DNA of 64,000 bases, taken from the NCBI RefSeq assembly GCF_934754915.1, contig NZ_CAKVKB010000004.1, forward strand, positions 11,962 through 75,961, given 5' to 3'. A program made the position numbers and the translations under genes. Positions 37,883 through 46,664 of the stretch are shown here, one piece after another. The first letter of the stretch is position 1, and each line of letters opens with the position of its first letter. Below the pieces are notes generated by a model. It was not told the DNA's origin. It did not search any database and saw nothing but the letters and a program-made list of their open reading frames with translations. Source of the DNA: an uncultured Clostridium sp. (GTDB taxonomy: Bacteria; Bacillota; Clostridia; Clostridiales; Clostridiaceae).

Positions 37883-38602
37883 TTACTTTTCATTAGCTTT
37901 TTTCAAAATCTTCAAGTCTTCCTTTGTCAGTTCTATTTTCTCATACATATCAGGTCTTCTTTCCTTTGTAATTTCAAGAGATTGAAGCCTTCTCCACTTT
38001 CTTATATTTTCGTGATGACCTGATAAAAGTATATCCGGAACCCTGTCTCCTTCAAATTCTTCAGGTCTTGTGTATTGAGGGTATTCTAAAAGACCATTAT
38101 AAAATGATTCTTCCATAAAACTTTCTTCTTTTCCAAGAACACCTGGTATGAGTCTTAAAATAGAATCTATTACAGGAATAGCTGCCATTTCTCCACCTGT
38201 AAGAACAAAATCTCCAAGAGATATTTCCATATCAATATGCTTATATACTCTTTCATCTATTCCTTCATAATGGCCACACACAAATATAAGATTTTCTTCT
38301 TTTGACAACTCATTTGCCATTTCCTGATTAAAAGTCTTTCCTCTTGGTCCTAAAAAAATAACTTTACCATTATTATTTTCTTTGACATGTCTTATACTAT
38401 CTACAAGAGGCTGTGGAGCCATAACCATTCCAGCTCCTCCTCCATAAGGGTAATCATCTACTTTTCTGTGCTTATTTAATGTAAAATCCCTTATATTAAA
38501 AACTTCCATATCAATGATTTTATTTTCACGCGCTCTTCCTATAATGCTATGTTCAAAAATTGAAAACATTTCTGGAAAAAGCGTTAAAATATTAATCTTC
38601 AT
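37883..38602 (-). CDS. trmD: tRNA (guanine(37)-N1)-methyltransferase
   Basis: Methylates G37 of tRNAs to prevent frameshifting, using SAM in a trefoil knot. The 239-residue protein starts [13 protein letters not shown]. It contains YGGGAGMVM, the knot segment [12 protein letters not shown] and [21 protein letters not shown] use ATG 38602 with SD AGGTGAG. The earlier in-frame GTG belongs to that SD. It overlaps the rimM end by 11 nt. Confidence 0.96.
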   Translation of the reverse strand: MKINILTLFPEMFSIFEHSIIGRARENKIIDMEVFNIRDFTLNKHRKVDDYPYGGGAGMVMAPQPLVDSIRHVKENNNGKVIFLGPRGKTFNQEMANELSKEENLIFVCGHYEGIDERVYKHIDMEISLGDFVLTGGEMAAIPVIDSILRLIPGVLGKEESFMEESFYNGLLEYPQYTRPEEFEGDRVPDILLSGHHENIRKWRRLQSLEITKERRPDMYEKIELTKEDLKILKKANEK

Positions 38603-39092
38603 CCTGCCACTCACCTACTGGTCTTATAAGTATTTTCTTTTCATCTATGTCAACATCCAGAACTATATCCCTAAGAACCGGAATCAAAAGTTCTTTAGGC
38701 TGTTTTATCCAATAAACATCATTATTACGAGTACTTATTACATCAAACACTTTTCCCAATTCCTTACCATTAGTATCATATACAGTACATAGCTTTAAAT
38801 CTGATACGTAATATGTGTCTTCTGGAAGTTCAGGTTCCTCATCCCTAGGTATTTCAATATACTTCTGCTTATATGTTTCTGCATCATTCATTGTATCTAC
38901 ACCTTCAAGTTTAAGAATCACTCTGTCTTTCTGAAATTTAACGCCCAATATATTCATATTTACGCCGCCCACTAAAACTGTTTTTAAGCGTTTGAATTTA
39001 TTTACATCTTCTGTTAAAGGATAAACTTTTACTTCTCCCTTAATTCCATGAGTATTTATTATCTGCCCTATTTTGAATAATTGTTTTTCCAA
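38592..39092 (-). CDS. rimM: Ribosome maturation factor RimM
   Basis: A 30S (head domain) assembly factor that binds S19. The 166-residue protein has an N-terminal beta-barrel ([21 protein letters not shown]) and a C-terminal PRC-barrel with [18 protein letters not shown]. The likely start is TTG 39092, six nt after SD GAGGTG. The GTG at 39101 of the longest frame is inside the SD. The rimM-trmD order is conserved. Confidence 0.93.
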   Translation of the reverse strand: MEKQLFKIGQIINTHGIKGEVKVYPLTEDVNKFKRLKTVLVGGVNMNILGVKFQKDRVILKLEGVDTMNDAETYKQKYIEIPRDEEPELPEDTYYVSDLKLCTVYDTNGKELGKVFDVISTRNNDVYWIKQPKELLIPVLRDIVLDVDIDEKKILIRPVGEWQDED

Positions 39093-39295
39093 TAAATTCA
39101 CCTCTAATTTTCAATTAAACTTATACATAATAGCCTTTCAGCTTTTCTTAATAATAAACAGATTATCACTGTTTCTACAATATTATAGCAATATAGTTTA
39201 ACAATTGACAAGGATTTATAAAGAACAAATCAACTGCATCATATTTGCTTATAATGTATAGCAATTTTAAATATTAAAATTTAACTATATATTTT

Positions 39296-39370
39296 CCAAT
39301 TAACAACGTACAATAAACAATTGTTAATGAATATAGAATTTTTTCGAAATTCCTTTAATTTATTATATAG
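39296..39370 (+). repeat. Dispersed intergenic repeat, copy D
   Basis: Tandem CAATTAACAA / TACAATAAACAATTGTTAATGAA units followed by GAATTTTTTCGAAATT, matching the order of units in the other copies. Confidence 0.45.
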
Positions 39371-39437
39371 TTTTTGTCAAAACATATATTAATACAGCTG
39401 ACAAGATTTATATTTTATTTTTTTATATTTTTACATA

Positions 39438-39470
39438 TATTTAAAAAGAGCCAGGAATAAACCTGACTCT
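39438..39470 (-). terminator. Intrinsic terminator after khpA
   Basis: 9-bp stem (39447-39455 with 39462-39470, one G-U, 6-nt loop) followed by TTTTTAAATATA on the minus strand. Confidence 0.8.
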
Positions 39471-39474
39471 TACT

Positions 39475-39702
39475 TTAGATGATTTCTACTATAACGCGTT
39501 TATGTTGTTTAACTGCTGCTGCTTTTACTACTGTACGTATAGCTTTTGCAATTCTTCCTTGCTTGCCGATAACCTTACCCATATCTTCAGGAGCTACTTT
39601 TAATTCAAGTATAAGAGACTGCTCTCCATCCACTTCATTAACTGCAACTGCTTCAGGATTATCTACAAGAGATTTAGCTATATATTCAACTAATTCCTTC
39701 AT
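39475..39702 (-). CDS. khpA: KH domain RNA-binding protein KhpA
   Basis: A 75-residue single KH domain, with [21 protein letters not shown] as the RNA-binding GxxG loop region. KhpA pairs with KhpB/Jag in Firmicutes and influences cell-wall synthesis and division. The N-terminus [12 protein letters not shown] is conserved, so the start is secure. Yet there is no SD adjacent to the ATG. The nearest, GGAGGTG (39745-39739), is separated from it by a perfect 10-bp hairpin. The gene follows rpsP, as usual. Confidence 0.95.
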   Translation of the reverse strand: MKELVEYIAKSLVDNPEAVAVNEVDGEQSLILELKVAPEDMGKVIGKQGRIAKAIRTVVKAAAVKQHKRVIVEII

Positions 39703-39708
39703 AAACGT

Positions 39709-39745
39709 CTATAATCAGAATATACTGATTATAGAATTCACCTCC
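39709..39745 (-). promoter_or_regulatory. SD-hairpin-AUG arrangement of khpA
   Basis: SD GGAGGTG at 39745-39739, four bases, a perfect 10-bp hairpin (39734-39725 with 39718-39709, 6-nt loop), six bases, then the AUG at 39702. Looping out the hairpin leaves an effective SD-AUG spacing of about 12 nt. Confidence 0.6.
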
Positions 39746-39750
39746 AAAAA

Positions 39751-39996
39751 TTACTTAGTAAGACCTGCTTCAGTGAAAAGTCTCTTAACTACGTCTGTTG
39801 GTTGTGCACCGTTAGCTAACCATTTATTAACTTTTTCTTCGTTAACTTTGAATTCAACTGGTTCAGTTAATGGGTTGTAGTATCCAATTTCTTCGATGAA
39901 CTTACCATCTCTTGGAGATCTTGAATCTGCAACAACTACTCTATAGAAAGGAGCTTTGTGAGCACCCATTCTTCTTAATCTGATTTTTACTGCCAT
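39751..39996 (-). CDS. rpsP: 30S ribosomal protein S16
   Basis: An 81-residue S16, with the N-terminal [20 protein letters not shown] then [29 protein letters not shown] precedes ATG 39996. It lies 42 nt after ffh, the conserved ffh-rpsP-khpA-rimM-trmD-rplS arrangement. Confidence 0.97.
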   Translation of the reverse strand: MAVKIRLRRMGAHKAPFYRVVVADSRSPRDGKFIEEIGYYNPLTEPVEFKVNEEKVNKWLANGAQPTDVVKRLFTEAGLTK

Positions 39997-40038
39997 TTTA
40001 ATTTCACCTCCTTTTAAGGTTAATAATTTATTTTCAAT

Positions 40039-41400
40039 CTAGAAAGGTAACCTGCCTCCGAAAAGTCCGCCGCCCTTCTTGCTAAATTGCTTTTGGAATG
40101 ATTTCATCTGTTTCATCTGTTTTTTCATCATTTCATAACTTTTCATAAGTTTATTTACTTCCTGTACAGATGTACCAGAACCTTTTGCTATTCTAATTTT
40201 TCTTGAATTAGATTTTGCAATCAATGCTGGATTTTGTCTTTCTTTAACTGTCATCGACTGAATAATCGCTTTAGTCATATTCATTGCAGTTTCGCCTTTT
40301 TCTAAATCCACGCCTTGAAGTTCCTTAGAATTCATACCTGGAATCATCTCTAATATTTTATTAAGAGGTCCAAGCTTCTTCATCTGATCCATAGCCATTA
40401 GATAATCTTCAAAGTTAAATTCCTGATTTAACATTCTTTTACCTAAATCTGCTGCTTCTTTTTCATCAATTGCTTCCTGAGCTTTTTCTATAAGTGATAA
40501 TACATCACCCATGCCAAGAATTCTTGATGCCATTCTGTCTGGATGGAACACCTCAAAATCATTCATTTTTTCACCAAGACCAACATATTTAATCGGCTTG
40601 TTTATTATGCTCTTTATTGAAAGAGCCGCTCCACCTCTTGTATCACCATCAAGTTTTGTTAAAATAACTCCTGTAAGATCAAGATCATTATTAAAAGTTT
40701 CTGCAACATTAACTGCATCCTGACCTGTCATAGAATCTACTACCAAAAGTATTTCTGATGGTTTTACATTTTCTTTTATATCTTTTAATTCCTGCATTAA
40801 ATCTTCATCTATGTGAAGTCTACCTGCAGTATCTATGATAACAATGTTATTTCCATTATCCTTTGCATGAGCTATACCAGCTTTAGCAATTTCAACAGGA
40901 CTCACTTTATCTCCCATTGAGAATACTGGAATTTCAATTTGTTTACCTACAACCTCTAACTGTTTTATAGCCGCTGGTCTATAAACATCACAGGCTACAA
41001 GTAAAGGTTTCTTGTTTTCTTTCCTAAGGTTTAATGCAAGTTTTCCACACATTGTAGTTTTACCAGCACCTTGAAGACCAACAAGCATTAATACTGTAGG
41101 ACCACTGCTGTTGTAGCTAAGTTTGCTTTCACTTCCACCCATAAGATTAGTAAGTTCTTCATTAACTATTTTTATAACCTGTTGTCCTGGTGTCAGACTT
41201 TCCAGTACTTCACTTCCAACACATTTGGAACTGACATTTGAAACAAAAGTCTTAACAACTTTATAGTTAACATCTGCTTCTAATAATGCAAGCTTTACTT
41301 CTCTCATGGCTTCTTTTATATCTTTTTCAGTCAGCTTTCCTTTACCTTTAAGTTTTCTGAAAGTCTCCTGCAATTTTTCTCCTAAACCTTCAAAAGCCAT
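40039..41400 (-). CDS. ffh: Signal recognition particle protein Ffh
   Basis: The SRP54 GTPase that binds signal sequences and 4.5S/6S-type RNA and targets ribosomes to FtsY. The 453-residue protein has N and G domains with GLQGAGKTTMCGKLA (~105-119), DTAGRLHID and TKLDGDTRGGAAL. A methionine-rich M domain runs from about residue 300 (KKQMKQMKSFQKQF near the end). It follows ylxM by 12 nt. Confidence 0.97.
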   Translation of the reverse strand: MAFEGLGEKLQETFRKLKGKGKLTEKDIKEAMREVKLALLEADVNYKVVKTFVSNVSSKCVGSEVLESLTPGQQVIKIVNEELTNLMGGSESKLSYNSSGPTVLMLVGLQGAGKTTMCGKLALNLRKENKKPLLVACDVYRPAAIKQLEVVGKQIEIPVFSMGDKVSPVEIAKAGIAHAKDNGNNIVIIDTAGRLHIDEDLMQELKDIKENVKPSEILLVVDSMTGQDAVNVAETFNNDLDLTGVILTKLDGDTRGGAALSIKSIINKPIKYVGLGEKMNDFEVFHPDRMASRILGMGDVLSLIEKAQEAIDEKEAADLGKRMLNQEFNFEDYLMAMDQMKKLGPLNKILEMIPGMNSKELQGVDLEKGETAMNMTKAIIQSMTVKERQNPALIAKSNSRKIRIAKGSGTSVQEVNKLMKSYEMMKKQMKQMKSFQKQFSKKGGGLFGGRLPF

Positions 41401-41412
41401 GTTTACCTCCTC

Positions 41413-41742
41413 CTATAAATTTTCTAGTTTTTCTTTATATTTTATAATATCCTCATCATCAATGGAATATTTATTTTTCAAGATTTCTAAAAAATTTATA
41501 ATTTCATGTTCTCTGTTTATACTCTTTTGAAGTAAGTTCAGCTTACTTTCATAGGATAGAAGTTGTTTGTAACATCTTTTGATTAAATCGTGAATAGCCT
41601 GACGACTTGTTTTGTTTACTTCAGCAATTTCAGCTAAAGATAAATCATCATTATAATACCATTCCATTATATCTCTCTGTTTATCTGTTAATAATGAACC
41701 ATAATAATCCATCAATAACGAAACTTCAACTCTATCTACCAT
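41413..41742 (-). CDS. ylxM: YlxM/p13-like DNA-binding protein (SRP operon)
   Basis: A 109-residue protein of the UPF0122 family with a sigma-70 region 4-like helix-turn-helix (DLSLAEIAEVNKTSRQAIHDLI). It always sits just before ffh, and in streptococci it modulates SRP activity. Here it is the first gene after a consensus promoter at 41767-41795. Confidence 0.93.
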   Translation of the reverse strand: MVDRVEVSLLMDYYGSLLTDKQRDIMEWYYNDDLSLAEIAEVNKTSRQAIHDLIKRCYKQLLSYESKLNLLQKSINREHEIINFLEILKNKYSIDDEDIIKYKEKLENL

Positions 41743-41766
41743 CTAATCACCTTACCCACAAAAGAG

Positions 41767-41795
41767 ATTCTAACAGGATTTTATATAGGTGTCAA
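41767..41795 (-). promoter_or_regulatory. SigA-type promoter for ylxM-ffh
   Basis: TTGACA (41790-41795), 17-bp spacer, TAGAAT (41767-41772). The -35 lies in an imperfect 11-bp inverted repeat (41789-41799 with 41804-41814), which could be an operator or the remains of an ftsY terminator. Confidence 0.8.
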
Positions 41796-41945
41796 GTATT
41801 TTTACTTAACACTTACAAATATTTTTTATTTTTTAATATTTTTCGCTTTTTAGTATACTTTTATTTTGTAAACCTCTATTTATATTAATAATTTTTTAAT
41901 TACAATTCACAAAAAAACATAATGTTCTTCACACAAAAATATTAA

Positions 41946-42854
41946 TTATATAAGTGCTTCTGCAAATGCTTCTGCATCAAATTCCTGAAGGTCATCAACA
42001 CCTTCACCAACTCCAATATATCTTACTGGAATATTAAGACTCTGTTTTATTGATATAACAACTCCTCCTTTAGCAGTTCCATCAAGTTTAGTCAATATTA
42101 TTCCATCAATAGGACATACCTCCATAAACTGTTTTGCTTGAATAACTGCATTTTGTCCTGTTGTTGCATCCAGAACCAATAAAGTTTCTTTTTTATAACT
42201 TCCAAGTTCTCTGTCTATTATTCTGTTTATCTTTTCAAGTTCATTCATAAGATTTTTCTTATTATGAAGTCTTCCTGCAGTATCACAAATAAGAAGATCT
42301 ACATTTCTTGCCTTTGTAGCTTCTATTGCATCAAACACAACTGCTGCAGGATCTGATCCTTCCTGATGCTTTACTATATCAACATCAGCTCTCTTACTCC
42401 ATACTTCAAGCTGATCTATGGCTGCTGCTCTGAATGTATCTGCTGCTGCAAGAAGAACCTTCTTACCATCTGCTTTATTTTTAGCGGCTATTTTTCCTAT
42501 AGATGTAGTCTTACCAACTCCATTAACTCCAATAACAAGCATAACTTTTTTTTCATATTCATCATCTTCATAAGAACCTTCTAACAATATATCTCTTATA
42601 ACTTCCTTCAATGCAGGTTTAACCTCTTTAGGATCATTAATCTTTTCTTTACGTATTTTATTTCTAAGTCTTTCAATAATGTCTATTGTAGTATCCATTC
42701 CAACATCTGAAGTAATAAGAATTTCTTCCAATTCTTCATAAAGATCTTCATCAATTGTAATTGCAATCTTAAGAACTTCATTTATTTTATCTGTAAGTCC
42801 ATCTCTTGTTTTTGTTAATCCTGTTTTTAATTTGTTAAATAAATTTCCAAACAA
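41946..42854 (-). CDS. ftsY: SRP receptor GTPase FtsY
   Basis: The membrane-associated receptor for Ffh-ribosome complexes. The 302-residue protein has only a short N-terminal region before the NG domain, unlike enteric FtsY with its long acidic domain. Motifs are GVNGVGKTTSIGKIA (~109-123), DTAGRLHNK, TKLDGTAKGGVV and the closing PVRYIGVGEGVDDLQEF. It lies 48 nt downstream of smc, as in many Firmicutes. Confidence 0.96.
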   Translation of the reverse strand: MFGNLFNKLKTGLTKTRDGLTDKINEVLKIAITIDEDLYEELEEILITSDVGMDTTIDIIERLRNKIRKEKINDPKEVKPALKEVIRDILLEGSYEDDEYEKKVMLVIGVNGVGKTTSIGKIAAKNKADGKKVLLAAADTFRAAAIDQLEVWSKRADVDIVKHQEGSDPAAVVFDAIEATKARNVDLLICDTAGRLHNKKNLMNELEKINRIIDRELGSYKKETLLVLDATTGQNAVIQAKQFMEVCPIDGIILTKLDGTAKGGVVISIKQSLNIPVRYIGVGEGVDDLQEFDAEAFAEALI

Positions 42855-42902
42855 TTTTTATTCCTCCAATAAACTGTATTTTTATTTTATTTATGTTTTT
42901 CA

Positions 42903-45900
42903 TTATTCATGATCTTTAGATAAATCTACTGAGACAACTTTAGATACCCCTTTTTCTTCCATTGTAACTCCATATATTATATCACTTGCTTCCATTGTAC
43001 CTTTTCTATGGGTAATAACAATAAATTGAGTTCTATGGGAAAATCTTAGAAGAAATTCAGCATATCTATATACATTTGCATCATCAAGGGCTGCTTCAAT
43101 CTCATCAAGTATACAGAATGGCGTAGGCTTCATCTTTAATATTGCAAAAAGAAGTGCTATTGCAGATAAAACCTTCTCTCCACCTGACATAAGATTTATA
43201 TTTTGAAGTTTCTTTCCTGGCGGCTCAACATTTATATCAATATTTGCACTAAGTTCATCACCTTCGCCAAGTATAAGTTCAGCACTTCCCCCTTGAAATA
43301 AATCTTTAAAGGTCTCATTAAAATTATAATTTAATATTTTAAAATTCTCTTTGAATAGAAGTCTCATTTCAGATGTCATTTCTTCAATGACTCTTATAAG
43401 CTCTTCTTTTGCCTTTTCCAAATCTTCAGCCTGGCCTGACATAAATTCAAATTTTTCCTTAAGTTCTTCATATTCTTCAATTGCTGCAAGATTTACAACT
43501 CCAAGTTTAGTTATCTTTGTTTTTATTGATGTAATTACACTCTTAAGTTCTTCCTCATTTTCTACTGGTTCACATATATCAAGAGCTTCTGCATAAGTAA
43601 GTTCCAATTCTTCATTAAGCTTTTTATACACATGTTCTTCTTCACTTTCTTTTTTAGCCTTGATTACTTCCATTTTATTTACTTCTATTTCTTCACGGCT
43701 TATTTCATCAAGAACCCCGCTTATTAAATTGTCTTTTTCTTTAAACTCTGCCTTAAGCTTTTCCTTCAATATCTCATCATCTTTAAATTTAAACTCTAAT
43801 CCATTTATTTTTGTATTATTTATCTCTATATTTTTATGTTTATCTTTAATTAGCAAGTTCAATTCTTCAATGCTGCATTCATTTTCATTATTTTCAGCCA
43901 AAAGTTTTCCCTTTTTATATGTTAATTCTGCTGATTCCTTTTCAATTCTTGAAAATTCATTTTTCTTTCCTTCAATTCCTTCATCAAGTGCAGCTTTATT
44001 TATCTTAAATTCCATAATTCTTGATTCGTCTTTATTTATTTGAGTTGTTTTAAGTTCAATCATTTGTTCAAGCTCAGCACTATAATTTTTATTTGAGGCA
44101 TTTTCATTTTCAAGGCTTTCTATTTTACTTGCCTTTTCATTAAGCTTTTCATTTATCTCTTCTTTCTCTTTCACTATCTTTTCAAGCTCATTTTTAGAAT
44201 TTTCAAGATTTTTTCTCAATTTATCAGTATCGCTCTGAAGTCCTTCTATTTCACTTTGTTTTCTTGTAAGATCAATATTCTTTGAATGTATTAAATCTGT
44301 ATCATTAAGAATCTCTTCATCTATTTTTTTTAATTCTGCTGAAAGCTGCCTTCCTTCTTCAGCAGCCGAAGTATACATTTTTTTCTTTTCTTCTATCTTT
44401 TCAACTATTTCTTCAATTTCTCTTTTTCTACCCAGAACATTAGTACTTCTGCCTTTTATGCTTCCTCCAGTAAGAGCTCCTCCTGGATTAACAACTTCTC
44501 CTTCAACAGTAACTATTTTGTACTTATACTGGCCAGCCTTTGCTATTTTCAAAGCACAGTCCATATCTCTGCATATTATAGTTCTTCCTAAAACATAATT
44601 CATTATATTATCATATATTGAATCATATGAAATTATGTCACTTCCTATACCAATATATCCATCAATATTTGTTATATACTTATCTAAAATAAGCTTTTTC
44701 CCTTTTATTATGTTTAGAGGAAGAAAAGTAGCTCTTCCAAGATGATTTTTCTTCAAATACCTTATCAAGTTCTTTGCTACCTGTTCAGTTTCTGTAATAA
44801 CATTAGATATAGCTGCTCCAAGAGCTATCTCTATAGCTGTCTCATAATCCTTTTCAACATAAAAAACTTCACCCAGAACTTTTGTGTCTTTAGCTTCTAC
44901 AATATTATCATTATTTATGGATTCCATTAATGATTTGACACTTCTATTATATCCTTCATAATGCTTTTCAAGATTTTCAAGCATAGTTTTATTAGCATCC
45001 AATTTAGTAAGCTCTCTGTTTAATTCTTTTATTTCATTTTCTTTTTTGGTTATGTTTCCTTTTAATAGAGATATTTTTTTCTTGGATTCCACAATATTAT
45101 TTTTGATATTATTTATTTCTTCTTTTCTCTCTTCAATATCCTTGCTTAAACCTTTATATGTAGCCATATTTATCACTATATTATTTTCCATGTATGATAT
45201 TGATGAATTGAAATTTCTTTTCTTTTCTTCCCTAAGTTCTAATTCCCTGTTCAAAATATTAATTTCATTCTTAATATCAGAGTTATTCTTTAAGAAATCC
45301 AGTTCACTTTCCTGAAGCACTTTAAGTTTCTGTTTCATTTTTTCCAGTTCTTCATGATTCAGTTTGTTTTCATTCTCCAGCTTTTCAATTACTTGTTTTT
45401 TATCTTTTTGATCCTCAAACTTTCTGACAAGTTCTTCTTCAAGAATTTTTTTATTATCCAAAATTTCATTTATTCTTTCAGCAATACTTTCTATCTCATA
45501 ACTGTTTCTTTTTATTCTATCTTCATAATTCCTTATTCTTTCATGATAAAGTTCAATAGATTTTCCATCTTCACTTATTACATCTTTTAATGTATAGTAT
45601 TCTTCTTTTTCTTCAAGAGTCTTCTTTTCAATATCTTCAATTCTTTTTTCAAGGTTTGCAAGTATCTCCCTATCCTTTGCTATTCCATCTCTCTTTTTAT
45701 TTATCTCTTCAATTCTTCTGTTAAGTTCTTCATTAAAGGATTTCAATTCCTGATCCATTATTTTAATTGTATGAACTATTAACGAAACTTCATTTTTCTT
45801 AAGATTATCTGATAATTCATTAAATTCAATAGCTTTTTCTCGTTCTAATCTTAATGGTTCTATTCTTTCTTCATATGTGGATAGTATATCATTTATTCTT

Positions 45901-46466
45901 ACAAGATTATCATCTGTATTACTGAGTTTTTTTTCAGCTTCTTCTTTTCTATTTTTAAACTTAACAATTCCAGCTGCTTCTTCTAAAAGTGCTCTTCTGT
46001 CTTCAGGTTTTCCGCTTAAAATAGCTTCAATTTTACCTTGTCCAATTAGGGAATATCCTTCCTTCCCTATTCCTGTATCCATAAACAGATTTGTAACATC
46101 CTTCAATCTGCATTTAGTATTATTAATTAAATATTCTGATTCACCAGACCTGAATATTCTTCTTGATACAGTAACTTCATTATATTCTGTATCAAGCTGT
46201 TCATCACTATTATCAAGAGTCAGTGAAACTTGAGCAAGACCTACAGGCTTTCTAAACTGTGTACCTGCAAAAATAACGTCTTCCATCTTGCCCCCTCTTA
46301 AAACCTTTATACTCTGCTCCCCAAGAACCCATCTGACTGCATCGGATATATTGCTTTTTCCACTTCCATTTGGTCCTACAACAGCAGTAACTCCTTTTTT
46401 GAATTTTAATTCCGTCTTATCTGCAAAGGATTTAAATCCTCTTATCTCTAAAGATTTTAAAAACAA
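42903..46466 (-). CDS. smc: Chromosome segregation protein SMC
   Basis: The condensin ATPase that organises and segregates chromosomes with ScpA/ScpB. The 1187-residue protein has an N-terminal head with FLKSLEIRGFKSFADKTEL and Walker A VGPNGSGKSN (~31-40). Coiled coils flank a hinge at ~515-660. The C-terminal head has signature NLMSGGEKVLSAIALLF and Walker B FCILDEIEAALDDAN. Start: TTG 46466 gives the conserved N-terminus with SD GAGGAG 8 nt away. The GTG at 46475 is too close to the SD. A tiny membrane-peptide frame ends 17 nt upstream. Confidence 0.97.
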   Translation of the reverse strand: MFLKSLEIRGFKSFADKTELKFKKGVTAVVGPNGSGKSNISDAVRWVLGEQSIKVLRGGKMEDVIFAGTQFRKPVGLAQVSLTLDNSDEQLDTEYNEVTVSRRIFRSGESEYLINNTKCRLKDVTNLFMDTGIGKEGYSLIGQGKIEAILSGKPEDRRALLEEAAGIVKFKNRKEEAEKKLSNTDDNLVRINDILSTYEERIEPLRLEREKAIEFNELSDNLKKNEVSLIVHTIKIMDQELKSFNEELNRRIEEINKKRDGIAKDREILANLEKRIEDIEKKTLEEKEEYYTLKDVISEDGKSIELYHERIRNYEDRIKRNSYEIESIAERINEILDNKKILEEELVRKFEDQKDKKQVIEKLENENKLNHEELEKMKQKLKVLQESELDFLKNNSDIKNEINILNRELELREEKKRNFNSSISYMENNIVINMATYKGLSKDIEERKEEINNIKNNIVESKKKISLLKGNITKKENEIKELNRELTKLDANKTMLENLEKHYEGYNRSVKSLMESINNDNIVEAKDTKVLGEVFYVEKDYETAIEIALGAAISNVITETEQVAKNLIRYLKKNHLGRATFLPLNIIKGKKLILDKYITNIDGYIGIGSDIISYDSIYDNIMNYVLGRTIICRDMDCALKIAKAGQYKYKIVTVEGEVVNPGGALTGGSIKGRSTNVLGRKREIEEIVEKIEEKKKMYTSAAEEGRQLSAELKKIDEEILNDTDLIHSKNIDLTRKQSEIEGLQSDTDKLRKNLENSKNELEKIVKEKEEINEKLNEKASKIESLENENASNKNYSAELEQMIELKTTQINKDESRIMEFKINKAALDEGIEGKKNEFSRIEKESAELTYKKGKLLAENNENECSIEELNLLIKDKHKNIEINNTKINGLEFKFKDDEILKEKLKAEFKEKDNLISGVLDEISREEIEVNKMEVIKAKKESEEEHVYKKLNEELELTYAEALDICEPVENEEELKSVITSIKTKITKLGVVNLAAIEEYEELKEKFEFMSGQAEDLEKAKEELIRVIEEMTSEMRLLFKENFKILNYNFNETFKDLFQGGSAELILGEGDELSANIDINVEPPGKKLQNINLMSGGEKVLSAIALLFAILKMKPTPFCILDEIEAALDDANVYRYAEFLLRFSHRTQFIVITHRKGTMEASDIIYGVTMEEKGVSKVVSVDLSKDHE

Positions 46467-46483
46467 TCTTTCCACTCCTCAAT

Positions 46484-46579
46484 TTAAAATAATATAGTAG
46501 GCAGAAGTCCTACAATAAATATTATTATAATAAAAACAGCAAGAGCAATCTTCATTTTTTCTCTCGTTTTTTTCTTCAA
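46484..46579 (-). CDS. Small basic single-span membrane peptide upstream of smc
   Basis: A 31-codon frame from TTG 46579 (SD-like GGAAG, 8 nt spacing) or 23 codons from ATG 46555. The peptide has a basic start (KKKTREKMK) followed by one ~20-residue hydrophobic helix (ALAVFIIIIFIVGLLPTILF) and stops at 46484, 17 nt before smc. The architecture resembles tiny uncharacterised Firmicutes membrane proteins such as DUF4044, but I cannot prove membership. It lies beyond the radical-SAM gene terminator, so it would be the first gene of the smc-ftsY unit. Confidence 0.5.
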   Translation of the reverse strand: MKKKTREKMKIALAVFIIIIFIVGLLPTILF

Positions 46580-46602
46580 TTTCAACACTTCCAATCATAA
46601 TT

Positions 46603-46631
46603 AGTTTATAGCAAACACTATTAAATATCAA
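46603..46631 (-). promoter_or_regulatory. Possible promoter for the small peptide-smc-ftsY unit
   Basis: TTGATA (46626-46631), 17-bp spacer, TAAACT (46603-46608), or TATAAA two bases earlier with a 15-bp spacer. It follows the terminator of the upstream gene. Confidence 0.4.
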
Positions 46632-46664
46632 TTCATAAATTAAAAGCGAGAGTTTCCCCTCGCT
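46632..46664 (-). terminator. Intrinsic terminator after the radical SAM gene
   Basis: AGCGAG/CTCGCT stem (46645-46650 with 46659-46664) followed by TTTTAATTT on the minus strand. The stem overlaps the stop codon. Confidence 0.75.

Larger units (their letters stand above)
39093..39474. other. 382-nt gap between rimM and khpA
   Basis: Holds repeat copy D (39296-39370) and the khpA terminator. It splits what is a tight rpsP-khpA-rimM-trmD-rplS operon in many relatives. No gene seen. Confidence 0.5.
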
